From Bacteroides sp. (GTDB lineage Bacteria; Bacteroidota; Bacteroidia; Bacteroidales; Muribaculaceae), in contig JAAVCX010000028.1 of assembly GCA_014802105.1 (NCBI GenBank), positions 119,729 to 183,728 of the forward strand: a DNA stretch of 64,000 nt, read 5' to 3'. The notes under the pieces are model-generated. The model saw nothing but the letters and a program-made list of their open reading frames with translations, was not told the DNA's origin and did not search any database. The translations under genes were made by a program, and so were the position numbers. Below are positions 52,182 to 60,834 of this stretch, piece after piece (position 1 is the first letter of the stretch; every line of letters starts with the position of its first letter).

Positions 52182-53092
52182 AGGGCTGTGATATTATGGT
52201 TGTCGGGAGCGGCGTGGAGCGCGATTGCGTCGGCTATCTTTATGATCTCTTCGTCCCAATTATAGGTCAGAGGATTGATGTCGACCTCGTCGGCCTGAAG
52301 CTCGGCATTGATGGCCGAGATCTGTCGGCTGTCAAAGTCTTTCTGGAAGAAGAAGAGACGCGCGCCACGGTTGCGAGCCTGCTCGATCGACTCTTTAAGC
52401 GAGGCTATGGAGCTTTCTTTATGGTCAGCATTGCCGATCACAAGCTGAGTGAGCCCGTAGTCGCGGGCAAAATAACTCAGCGAGGGGTGCCACACCATGA
52501 ATATCGAGCCTCGGCATGGAGCCAGACGTACCGTCACGACCGAGTCGATCGAATCGAGCTGACGGGCAAGCCTCTCATAGTTTTTCTGATAATAAGCGGC
52601 ATTGTTGCTGTCGATCTCTTTCATTGCCGAGAGCATATTGGCTGCTATGATCCGGGCGTTCTTGACCGATGTCCATGTGTGTGGGTCGACACTCTCGTGG
52701 ACATGATTGCCGTGGGTGTGTGTGCCGTAGACTGGGACTACGCCCTCTGAAGTGTTGTAGATAGGGAGACCGGGATTGGCTTCGCTGATCTTATCGGCGA
52801 TTGCGGCCTCAAAACCTATGTTTCCGATCTTGAGATAGCCCAGTGAATTGCCGAGGTTGAACATGTGGGTGACCGTGGGGTCGTAGGTCTCGGGGTTGGC
52901 CCCCTCGGTGAGCAGGCTTCTCACCTGCACACGGTCGCCGACTATCTTTTCAAGCAGAAACCGCTGAGGCTCTATGCTGACTGTGACAATAGGTTGTCTC
53001 ACAGGGCTGGACGAGCAACCACTCATCATCCAGACAAGCGACGAAGAGAGCATCACCAGCGATCCAATCATTATAAATTTGAGTGACTTCAT
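52178..53092 (-). CDS. znuA: Zinc-type substrate-binding lipoprotein (ZnuA-like)
   Basis: A 304-residue metal-binding lipoprotein (lipobox WMMSGC, Cys 26). It belongs to the cluster A-I binding proteins: PIVTVSIEPQRFLLEKIVGD, NPETYDPTVTHM, a His-rich loop (YGTHTHGNHVHESVDPHTW) with the conserved metal ligands, VWHPSLSYFARDYGL, and a C-terminal ADKI-type helix. The His-rich loop favours zinc over manganese. Surprisingly there is no permease gene next to it. Confidence 0.92.
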   Translation of the reverse strand: MKSLKFIMIGSLVMLSSSLVWMMSGCSSSPVRQPIVTVSIEPQRFLLEKIVGDRVQVRSLLTEGANPETYDPTVTHMFNLGNSLGYLKIGNIGFEAAIADKISEANPGLPIYNTSEGVVPVYGTHTHGNHVHESVDPHTWTSVKNARIIAANMLSAMKEIDSNNAAYYQKNYERLARQLDSIDSVVTVRLAPCRGSIFMVWHPSLSYFARDYGLTQLVIGNADHKESSIASLKESIEQARNRGARLFFFQKDFDSRQISAINAELQADEVDINPLTYNWDEEIIKIADAIALHAAPDNHNITAL

Positions 53093-53195
53093 GAGTCGTG
53101 ACTATTTATTAATTGATCATGAGTGAACCGGCTGTCTCGACATAGCTGAGGGCCGGAACGGGAACCTAAATGTATTGACGATATTTATTTTTTTG

Positions 53196-53203
53196 CAAAA
53201 GTA
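53196..53203 (-). promoter_or_regulatory. -7 box for the znuA operon
   Basis: Minus-strand TACTTTTG matches TAnnTTTG, about 105 bases before the znuA start. Confidence 0.5.
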
Positions 53204-53422
53204 AGGAATTTTTAGCAAATAAGAGCACTTTGACTACATAAAATTTATCAAAAAGTATGGCTCGAGTTAAATATTGTGAAAAGAAACACTTTTTCTATGT
53301 AAATAATTTGCAGATCCATATAATTGCCATACCTTTGTAACAGTTTTTCATGGTATTAGATTTAAGGTAAGAAGATTATTCGTCGTGACGACGGATAATT
53401 TTTTTTTGTGCATAATTTGGCG

Positions 53423-53430
53423 TAAATTTG
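53423..53430 (+). promoter_or_regulatory. -7 box almost touching the porin start codon
   Basis: TAAATTTG matches TAnnTTTG and ends only 5 bases before ATG 53436, with TTTG at about 53405-53408 as possible -33 element. If used, transcription would start at or next to the start codon, giving a nearly leaderless message. A second box at 53330-53337 (TACCTTTG) would give a normal leader. Confidence 0.45.
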
Positions 53431-53435
53431 CCCGC

Positions 53436-55415
53436 ATGAATCGCATCATTATCACCTTATTCATATTACTGGCATTATCGGGGGCGACTCTGAGAGCCGA
53501 ATATCCCGTTGTGGCTCCATCTTATGCCTGGAGCATACTCCAGCCGCTGGGACTTCATCATCCGGCACCGATCGATACACTTATGCTCAATTACTACCGC
53601 ACAGCGGTGCCATCGGCTGTGAGCGAGGCTTTCGTGACTACGGGTAATCAGGCCTCGGCCGGTAAGAACATGATATATATGGATCAGGAGCCTATAAGCG
53701 ATTTCTTCCTCAAGGATGCCAAGCGTTACTGGCTACCCTCTGAGGCGACTCAGCGATTTTACAACTCCCGTATACCGATGTCGATCGTTGGTTACAACAC
53801 CGGCGGTGGGCGCGAGATTGCCCAGGACTGGCTGCGTTTTCTCTTTTCGGGCAATTTTTCCCCAAAGGGTGAGGTCGGTCTCAAAGTCGACTACCCCTAT
53901 TCAAAAGGCTCCTATGCCAATCAGGCGGCCAAGACCTTCTCTTGGAATCTCTTCGGGTCATATATGGGCGACCGATATGAATTTCAGGGATATACATATA
54001 GTTACACATCGCTGATGCAGGAAAACGGCGGTATCACCGACGACCTCTATATCATAGATCCGGCCGAGATACAGGGCGGTATGTCTAAGATCAATCCTAA
54101 ACAGATACCTACCAATCTGCTCGGAGCCCGATCGAGGGTGATGGGCAAGGAGTTCTATATGAATCATAGGTATAAGGTGGGATTCTGGCGCGAGACACGC
54201 GACTCGGTTGATACCGACTCGGTGGTGGCACGCGAATATGTGCCGGTGTCGAGTTTCATCTGGACATTTTCTTATGGTAACGACCGTCATCGGTTCTATG
54301 ACTACAACTCGGCCGATGCCGACTTCTGGGCCAACAGTTATATCAATCCCGAAGTGACCGAGATGGGTATGACCAAAAAGACCTGGCTCAGAAACACACT
54401 CGGAGTGTCGCTGCTCGAGGGTTTCAACAAGTATGCCAAAGCCGGCTTGTCGGCCTTCATTACTCACGAGATGCGCACATACGATCAGGTGACCGATACC
54501 ATCCCTATCTCGGGGCCCGACCGTCCCGAGGGGTTGACCCCATATCCGTTTGAGACACGTATGCCGGGACGCACCCGACAGAACCTCGTATATGTCGGAG
54601 CTCAGCTCACCAAGCAGCAGGGCAGTGTGCTCAACTATGAAGGAACTGTCAAGATCGGACTCGTAGGGCCGGCTGCCGGTGAAGTCATAGCCGACGGTAA
54701 CATATCGACTCATATCAGACTCTTTGGCGACACTGTCAGTCTCAAGGCCTACGGTCATCTGAGCAACACTACCGCTCCGTTTCTGATCAACAATTATGTC
54801 AGCAACCATTTTATATGGAAAAATGATTTCGGCAAGACTCGCAAGGTGCGTTTTGGCGGAGTGCTGAATGTGCCCCAGACTTCGACAAATATTGATGTGG
54901 GGGTAGAGAATATCCAGAACATGATCTATTTTGACGAGCAGGCTCTGCCGGCTCAGGATGCCGGAAGTATCCAGGTAGTCAGTGCGCGGCTCAGGCAGAA
55001 CCTTGCGTGGCGGGCACTGCACTGGGACAATGTGCTTACCTGGCAACGTTCGTCAGACTCCTGGACACTGCCCCTCCCTCAGTTGGCGCTCAACACCAAT
55101 CTCTATCTGCTGTTCAAGGTGGCCAAAGTGCTCGACGTCCAGCTCGGAGCCGATATGAATTACTATTCATCCTACTATGCGCCGGCCTATCAGCCTGCAA
55201 TCATGACCTTCCACAATCAGCATGAGGTGAAGTGTGGCAACTATCCGTTTGTCAACGCTTACGTGAACATGAAGCTCGACCGCGCCAGATTTTTCGTACT
55301 GTTCTCTCACATCAATCAGGGAAAATTCGGTGGCAACAACTACTTCTCGTCGCCTCATTATCCACTCAATCCGAGCCGCTTCCTGATGGGTGTGGTGGTC
55401 GACTTCATCAACTGA
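53436..55415 (+). CDS. Putative porin
   Basis: A 659-residue outer membrane beta-barrel (putative_porin family of Bacteroidetes). The signal peptide (MNRIIITLFILLALSGATLR) is followed by a short periplasmic part and then many amphipathic strands (EVGLKVDYPYSKGSYANQAA, YKVGFWRETRDSVDTDSVVA, GSVLNYEGTVKIGLVG), ending RFLMGVVVDFIN. No plug or TonB box. The start at 53436 is chosen since the longer frame's extra 17 residues contain the promoter box and precede the signal peptide. Confidence 0.82.
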   Translation: MNRIIITLFILLALSGATLRAEYPVVAPSYAWSILQPLGLHHPAPIDTLMLNYYRTAVPSAVSEAFVTTGNQASAGKNMIYMDQEPISDFFLKDAKRYWLPSEATQRFYNSRIPMSIVGYNTGGGREIAQDWLRFLFSGNFSPKGEVGLKVDYPYSKGSYANQAAKTFSWNLFGSYMGDRYEFQGYTYSYTSLMQENGGITDDLYIIDPAEIQGGMSKINPKQIPTNLLGARSRVMGKEFYMNHRYKVGFWRETRDSVDTDSVVAREYVPVSSFIWTFSYGNDRHRFYDYNSADADFWANSYINPEVTEMGMTKKTWLRNTLGVSLLEGFNKYAKAGLSAFITHEMRTYDQVTDTIPISGPDRPEGLTPYPFETRMPGRTRQNLVYVGAQLTKQQGSVLNYEGTVKIGLVGPAAGEVIADGNISTHIRLFGDTVSLKAYGHLSNTTAPFLINNYVSNHFIWKNDFGKTRKVRFGGVLNVPQTSTNIDVGVENIQNMIYFDEQALPAQDAGSIQVVSARLRQNLAWRALHWDNVLTWQRSSDSWTLPLPQLALNTNLYLLFKVAKVLDVQLGADMNYYSSYYAPAYQPAIMTFHNQHEVKCGNYPFVNAYVNMKLDRARFFVLFSHINQGKFGGNNYFSSPHYPLNPSRFLMGVVVDFIN

Positions 55416-55435
55416 TCTCACTCCTCGAAAATAAA

Positions 55436-55540
55436 AGCCTCACTCGAAGGCACAAAGAACGCAAAGGTTTTTAATAAAATGGAGATCGAAGCTTCTCCAA
55501 TCATAAAACCTTTGCGTTCTTTGTGCCTTCGAGTGAGGCT
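55436..55540. repeat. 36-base perfect inverted repeat (large terminator hairpin)
   Basis: The left arm (55436-55471, starting AGCCTCACTCGAAGG) and the right arm (55505-55540) are exact complements over 36 bases. The 33-base loop contains a second small hairpin (TGGAGA/TCTCCA). It lies between the convergent porin and GH77 genes and probably terminates both. The arm carries the word TTTGCGTTCTTTGTG, which I recall as common in Bacteroidales intergenic repeats, so it may be a dispersed element. Confidence 0.85.
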
Positions 55541-55595
55541 ATTATCTATGAGATAGATCGCTTTGCGAGCTGGCCGGGACCGGCTGATAAGGGAC

Positions 55596-58292
55596 TCAGC
55601 CTCGGCCCGAGAGACGGATCATCTCGCGCAGGCTATTGTTCATCTCGTGTTCTTGCTGGAGCTGCTCGAGGGTGAGGTGCATGCGGTAACGCCAGTAGTG
55701 ACGCGGATTGGCCGGGATATTTATCAGCTCCTCGCGTGGGTCATTGCGGCGCACCACTCCGTCGGTCGAGAGCCAGTCCTGAAGGGGTAGGATAGCGAGC
55801 ATCGAGGGGGAGTCGAGATGCATCTGCACGATCTTGCGGCACACCCATGGCTCGGCATAAAGCGGAGCTTCGCCCGGCTCGCGGAGCACCTCGTTGTAGA
55901 ACCGTTGTGTGGTTTCGCGATCGGCCTCCCACCAGCGACGTATACCGTCCATGTCGTGGGTAGAGGTGGTGCATACCGAGTAGTAGGGGTAGCTCCAGGT
56001 ATTGCCGAAGGGGGTGGCGGGATCTTTGGGCATGCGCTGTATCTCGAGCACGAGTATCTGCAGGGCGTTCATCACTGCCGGCACGCAGGCGGGGATCATG
56101 CCGAGGTCTTCGGCACACACGAGCATATCGGTGGCCTCGATGAGCGGAGGCATTTTCCACATGGCTTTGTCATACCAGTAATCGTTGTTGCGGCGATAGA
56201 AGAAGTCGTTGTAGAGACGGTTGAAACACCACTTCTCATAGTCGTTGAGCATGCGGTACTGATAGGTGTACTGAGCCGAGATGCGCGGATGGAAGGTACC
56301 CTTGCGGTAGGGGTCTTCGATAAAGAGCACATCGTCGATGAGCCCCATCAGGGAGTTGCAGATGCGCTCGTCCTTGTCTGAGGACTCCCCTTGCTCGGCC
56401 ATGCGGGCGAAATGGTCGGCGACTTTGCGCTGGGTGTCAAATTCCTCGCGCAGACGGTAGCGTCCGTCCCCCTCGGCTATCAGATAGCGGTCGCGACATT
56501 CGTCGGCCCACTCGCCGAAAAACTCGGGAAGCATCCATTCGAAGATCTGTGGGTGGGTGTGACGCCAGGTGTCGATCCAGAAGTCATAGCTGTTGCGCAG
56601 CTCTTCGGGGCTGAAAGGCAGCGCGCTGTTGAACACGCCCAGCAATCCGTGGACGGCGTCCATTGGTATCTGCCATATTCTGAAGAAACCGAGCACATGA
56701 TCGATGCGGTAGGCGTCGAAATATTCGGCCATCTTGCGGAAACGGGCTTTCCACCAGGCAAACCCGTCCTTGGCCATCTCGTCCCAATTGTAGGTCGGGA
56801 AGCCCCAGTTCTGACCGAGCACCGAGAAGTCGTCGGGCGGAGCTCCTGCCTGACAATCGAGATTGAAGAGCCGGGGCGAGATCCAGGCGTCGACGCTGGT
56901 GCGCGAGATGCCGATAGGTATATCTCCCTTGATGGCTACGCCGTGGGCGCGCGCATAGTCGTGGACTTCGCGCATCTGGCGGTCGAGGTGATACTGCTGA
57001 TAGTAGACGTAGTTGATTTCGTCGGGATGTTTCTCAATGAAAGCCGCCACTTTTTCCTTGTCATAGACAGCATAGTCTCCCCATTGACTCATGTCGGGGG
57101 TGTGGTGCTTGTCGCGGAGCACACAGAATGCGGCGTAGGGGGTCAGCCATGAGGCATTGCGCTTGACAAATGTGCGGAACTCGGGGGTGGCCATGTCGGT
57201 GGCACCGTTCTGAGCGAAGAGCTCGCGCGTGAAAGCATTTTTAGCGTTATTGACCGCCTCATAGTCTACCTGAGACAGACGGTTTAGCTCACGGCCGAGG
57301 TCGTCGTAGTAGCGCTGGCGCTCCTCGTCTTTGAGACGTCCCATCGCGCTCAGGCGCAGATACATGGGGTGGAGGGCAAACGTCGAGTTGGCGTTATAGG
57401 GGTAGGAATCGGTCCAGGTGTGACTCATAGTAGTGTCGTTGATGGGGAGCACCTGCACGAAGTTTTGTCTGGTAGCCACCGCCCAGTCGATCATCTTCTT
57501 TAGATCCATGAAGTCGCCTACACCAAAGTCTTCATCGCTGCGCAGGGAGAACACCGGAATGGCCACTCCTGCGCCACGCCAGGGTGTCAGCGGGTTGACA
57601 AGCCGCTGGCCCGCATCGACCACCGAGTTCTCGGCCCCGAGGTCGGCAGGGAGAGAGAGCACTCGGTTGTCGCGCCCTTCCCATGCCACTACGTCGCCGC
57701 TGTTCTTTTTGATGATCAGAAATTTATATTGCATTCCGTCATAGAGCTCGGCAAGCGGCAGGTTGGCTTTCCAGGTGGGGTAGTCAGCATCGCTCATGCG
57801 CACTGCCTTGGAGGGATCCCATTTACCCAGGGAGCCACACTCACCGCTGACGGCCACCACCTCGTCGGGGGCGATCATGGGGGCATCGACCGTGAGGGTC
57901 AGACATCCCTTCTCGGCCTCGACCTGAGGGGCCCGGTCTTTACGCTGGCATATACAGTCGGTAAAAGCTGCCGCATAATAGGGCTTATCCCAAGGCTGGT
58001 CTTGCCAGCGGTCGATTACATATATATAAGGTGTGGAGGTGTGACGCTCGAGGCGGCGGGGTTTTCCCCATTCGCGGCGCGAGGAGCCATCGTCGCGACA
58101 CACTACGTAGTTATATGTCACCACGTCGAGCGAGTCGGGAAGCTCCACCGTGACGCTCCAAGTCTGGGAGCCGGTGAGCGACATGGCAACAGCCTTGGAG
58201 ATGTCGCCTCCTCCGAGGGCTTCGGGCTCGCCGCTGACGTAGAGGCTCTCGCCCCAACGGGTGTGGTAGTTAACCTGGAAAGTTATTTTCAT
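55596..58292 (-). CDS. malQ: 4-alpha-glucanotransferase (GH77) with N-terminal starch-binding domains
   Basis: An 898-residue cytoplasmic amylomaltase that rearranges maltodextrins. Two CBM20-type domains lie at the N terminus (about 1-110, VNYHTRWGESLYVSGEPEAL; about 125-235, SGECGSLGKWDPSKAVRMSD). The GH77 domain (about 250-870) has RIDHVLGFFRIWQI with the nucleophile Asp, VCAEDLGMIPACVPAVM with the acid/base Glu, and STHDMDGIRRWWE with the stabilising Asp. The domain plan matches plant DPE2. It is transcribed away from the glycogen debranching gene; the two share a 580-base leader region. Confidence 0.93.
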   Translation of the reverse strand: MKITFQVNYHTRWGESLYVSGEPEALGGGDISKAVAMSLTGSQTWSVTVELPDSLDVVTYNYVVCRDDGSSRREWGKPRRLERHTSTPYIYVIDRWQDQPWDKPYYAAAFTDCICQRKDRAPQVEAEKGCLTLTVDAPMIAPDEVVAVSGECGSLGKWDPSKAVRMSDADYPTWKANLPLAELYDGMQYKFLIIKKNSGDVVAWEGRDNRVLSLPADLGAENSVVDAGQRLVNPLTPWRGAGVAIPVFSLRSDEDFGVGDFMDLKKMIDWAVATRQNFVQVLPINDTTMSHTWTDSYPYNANSTFALHPMYLRLSAMGRLKDEERQRYYDDLGRELNRLSQVDYEAVNNAKNAFTRELFAQNGATDMATPEFRTFVKRNASWLTPYAAFCVLRDKHHTPDMSQWGDYAVYDKEKVAAFIEKHPDEINYVYYQQYHLDRQMREVHDYARAHGVAIKGDIPIGISRTSVDAWISPRLFNLDCQAGAPPDDFSVLGQNWGFPTYNWDEMAKDGFAWWKARFRKMAEYFDAYRIDHVLGFFRIWQIPMDAVHGLLGVFNSALPFSPEELRNSYDFWIDTWRHTHPQIFEWMLPEFFGEWADECRDRYLIAEGDGRYRLREEFDTQRKVADHFARMAEQGESSDKDERICNSLMGLIDDVLFIEDPYRKGTFHPRISAQYTYQYRMLNDYEKWCFNRLYNDFFYRRNNDYWYDKAMWKMPPLIEATDMLVCAEDLGMIPACVPAVMNALQILVLEIQRMPKDPATPFGNTWSYPYYSVCTTSTHDMDGIRRWWEADRETTQRFYNEVLREPGEAPLYAEPWVCRKIVQMHLDSPSMLAILPLQDWLSTDGVVRRNDPREELINIPANPRHYWRYRMHLTLEQLQQEHEMNNSLREMIRLSGRG

Positions 58293-58435
58293 TGTAATTG
58301 TTAGGGATGGAAGTTTGTAAGTATGTTATTAATCAGAAGTGAAACGCCGCCAAGAGGCCCGAGGTTCGCTCTCAGGTCAGGTGGACTGTTTTTTTAGACT
58401 GTCTACCAGGGCTGCGTTGATGATTTTGTGCATCG

Positions 58436-58443
58436 CAAATGTA
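58436..58443 (-). promoter_or_regulatory. -7 box for the GH77 gene
   Basis: Minus-strand TACATTTG matches TAnnTTTG, about 145 bases before the GH77 start. Confidence 0.5.
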
Positions 58444-58699
58444 AAATTTTCTGAGTTAAAATGCAAGTCTTAGACAACCTTACTTGTGTCCGGGACATTA
58501 AATATAATACAGGAGCATTGAAGAGGAGCCTGAATGGAAATGAAATTTAGATAAAGGGAGTATCAGAGCACGAAAAAACATGTTTAACAACATAGTTGCT
58601 TAAATCAATTGTCAAACATCCGTAGAAAAATTCCCGATGTTTTGCTACTTCCGTGAAAAAAGGCTAAATTCGTGCATTTAAGTAGTAGCAGAGTTTTCT

Positions 58700-58837
58700 A
58701 TGGACATGCTGCGCTTCCGACTCTCTCACGACTCTACTCTCCTTGCAAGCGGTCTCGCATGCCTGAAGCAGCGGGACTTGTCTCACTCCTCGGGGGCTGC
58801 TGAAGAGTTCTTCAGTTGTCCCGGCATCAGATTTTAA
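58700..58837 (+). CDS. Possible 45-residue leader peptide upstream of the debranching enzyme
   Basis: An ATG-to-TAA frame of 45 codons (begins MDMLRFRLSHDSTLLASGLA) ending 35 bases before the debranching-enzyme start. It is GC-richer than its surroundings and lies over the hairpins noted for the leader. No ribosome binding site is evident, and no homologue is known to me. It may be a regulatory upstream frame or chance; I lean slightly to chance. Confidence 0.25.
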   Translation: MDMLRFRLSHDSTLLASGLACLKQRDLSHSSGAAEEFFSCPGIRF

Positions 58838-58872
58838 TTAATTGGTATCTAACAACTTTAACATAAAAGTCA

Positions 58873-60810
58873 ATGAGCTATCTGAAATTTGATAAGAGCC
58901 TCATGATAAACCTGGAGCAGTCACTCCCCAAGGAGATGCTCCGCACCAATCAGTCGGGAGCCTATCATTGCACCACCATCGTGGACTGCAACACCCGCAA
59001 GCAGCATGGCCTGCTGGTGGTGCCCGTGCCTGAGCTGGGCAATTCCTGGCACGTGATGCTCTCATCGCTTGACGAGACCGTCTATCAGCATGGAGTGCCC
59101 TTCAATCTGGGACTCCATCGTTACAGTGGCGGAGTCATGAGCCCCAACGGCCATAAGTATATCCGTGAGTTTGATTGTGAGAATGTGCCGCGTACAACCT
59201 ACCGAGTGGGCGGAGTGATCCTCACCAAGGAGAAGATCTTCAGTTCCAACGAGAACCGTATTCTCATACGCTACACCCTCGAGGAGGCCCATTCGCCTAC
59301 AACGCTGAGATTTCGTCCCGTGCTGGCTTTCCGTGACGCCAATGAGCTCTGCGTGGCCAACGACGTCATCAACACCGAGATACCCGAGTGTGAGAACGGC
59401 GTCTCGGCCTGTCTCTATGATGGCTATCCACGTCTCTTCATGCAATTCTCGCGCAAACCGACCTGGACTTATGATCCTCACTGGTATAACGGCTTTGAAT
59501 ATGTCAAGGATCTGGAGCGTGGGGTGCCTTACACTGAAGATCTCTGGGTGCCGGGTTATTTCGACGTGCCTCTGGAAAAGGGCGAAAGCCTCATATTCTC
59601 GGCCGGCCTCGACGAGGTGAAACCCTCGACGCTTACCCGCCGCTATGAGAAGGAGATAGCTCAGCGCACCAATCGCACCTCGTTCTTCAACTGCCTGAAA
59701 AATGCTGTCAAGCAGTGCTATCTCAAGGACGATGATCACATGTATCTTATCTCGGGTTATCCCTGGGGCAAGGTAATCGCGCGCAACACCTTCATGGCTC
59801 TTCCGGGTGCTACCATCGCTATCAACCACCGTCAGGATTTCGAGAACATAGCCTCAACGGCCCTCGATGCCCTCCACCACTTCATGAAGACAGGCCAGCT
59901 CTCGCCGTTCATCCAGGGTATAGATCTCCCCGACGTGCCCTTGTGGGCTCTCTGGGCTATACAGCAGTATTCCAAAGCCTATTCGCGCGAGGACGCGGCC
60001 GCCCGCTATCTCGACGATGTCAGGACTATCATCGACTTCATCCTTTCGGGCAAGCATCCTTTCCTTCAGGTTGACGCCGAGACCGGCCTGGTAGCCACCT
60101 ACGCCGGAGCCGATAAACCCATGTCGTGGATGAACGCTTCGCTCGGCGGACACCCCATCGTGCCGCGCAACGGCTATCTGGTTGAGTTTAATGCCCTGTG
60201 GTATAACGCCCTGATGTTTGCCACACGTCTTACCACCGGAAAGGAGCAGGCTCGCTATCAGGAACTCGCCGACAAGATGGCCAAACCCTTTGTCGATACA
60301 TTCCTCAACGACTACGGCTATCTCTATGACTATGTTATCGGCACCTATGCCGATCCCTCGGTGAGACCCAACATGGCTATCGCTATCGGCCTCGACTACT
60401 CGCCGCTCGACCGTCGTCAGCGCAAGAGAGTGCTCGATATTGTCACCCGCGAGCTGCTCACCCCCAACGGCCTGCGCACCCTCTCGCCCAAGAGCTTCGG
60501 CTACCGTCCATCCTATCAGGGCTCGCCCGAAGAGCGCGAAATGGCTCTCCACAACGGCCCGGCGCGTCCCTGGCTCATGGGCTTCTATGCCGACGCTTAT
60601 CTCAAGGTCTTCGGCATGAGTGGAGTCAACTATATCGACCGTATGCTCATCAGTTTCGAGGACGAGATGTCAAAGGGCTGTATCGGCTCCCTCTCCCAGC
60701 TCTATGACGGCAATCCTCCCTACGTAGGCCGAGGCGCGATCAGCCATGTCACCAACGTGGCCGAGGTGCTGCGCACTCTGACCACTCTCAAGAAATTTAT
60801 AATGGATTAA
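58873..60810 (+). CDS. Glycogen debranching enzyme (amylo-alpha-1,6-glucosidase, GH133)
   Basis: A 645-residue enzyme that hydrolyses alpha-1,6 branch points. The N-terminal domain (about 1-260) contains NQSGAYHCTTIVDCNTRKQH and GLLVVPVPELGNSWHVMLSS; the C-terminal (alpha/alpha)6 barrel has LISGYPWGKVIARNTFMALP, SWMNASLGGHPIVPRNGYLV and GPARPWLMGFYADAYLKVFG. It is the first gene of the rightward glycogen operon, 24 bases before the glycosyltransferase. Typical length for the Bacteroidales form. Confidence 0.92.
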   Translation: MSYLKFDKSLMINLEQSLPKEMLRTNQSGAYHCTTIVDCNTRKQHGLLVVPVPELGNSWHVMLSSLDETVYQHGVPFNLGLHRYSGGVMSPNGHKYIREFDCENVPRTTYRVGGVILTKEKIFSSNENRILIRYTLEEAHSPTTLRFRPVLAFRDANELCVANDVINTEIPECENGVSACLYDGYPRLFMQFSRKPTWTYDPHWYNGFEYVKDLERGVPYTEDLWVPGYFDVPLEKGESLIFSAGLDEVKPSTLTRRYEKEIAQRTNRTSFFNCLKNAVKQCYLKDDDHMYLISGYPWGKVIARNTFMALPGATIAINHRQDFENIASTALDALHHFMKTGQLSPFIQGIDLPDVPLWALWAIQQYSKAYSREDAAARYLDDVRTIIDFILSGKHPFLQVDAETGLVATYAGADKPMSWMNASLGGHPIVPRNGYLVEFNALWYNALMFATRLTTGKEQARYQELADKMAKPFVDTFLNDYGYLYDYVIGTYADPSVRPNMAIAIGLDYSPLDRRQRKRVLDIVTRELLTPNGLRTLSPKSFGYRPSYQGSPEEREMALHNGPARPWLMGFYADAYLKVFGMSGVNYIDRMLISFEDEMSKGCIGSLSQLYDGNPPYVGRGAISHVTNVAEVLRTLTTLKKFIMD

Positions 60811-60834
60811 CCACCTCCCTCTTCACAGTAATCA

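Larger units (their letters stand above)
53093..53435. other. Divergent promoter region between znuA and the porin
   Basis: A 343-base AT-rich stretch holding a leftward box for znuA at 53196 (TACTTTTG on the minus strand) and two rightward boxes at 53330 and 53423. No gene is visible. No clear Zur operator was recognised. Confidence 0.55.
58293..58872. other. Divergent leader region of the glycogen cluster
   Basis: A 580-base stretch without a convincing long gene. It holds a leftward promoter box for GH77 (58436), then an AT-rich part, then from about 58680 a GC-richer leader of the debranching gene containing a 45-codon frame and strong hairpins: CTGAAGA-GT-TCTTCAG inside a CGGGAC/GTCCCG stem. 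An ATTCG-type box (TAAATTCG, about 58662-58669) is a weak rightward promoter candidate. Confidence 0.5.
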
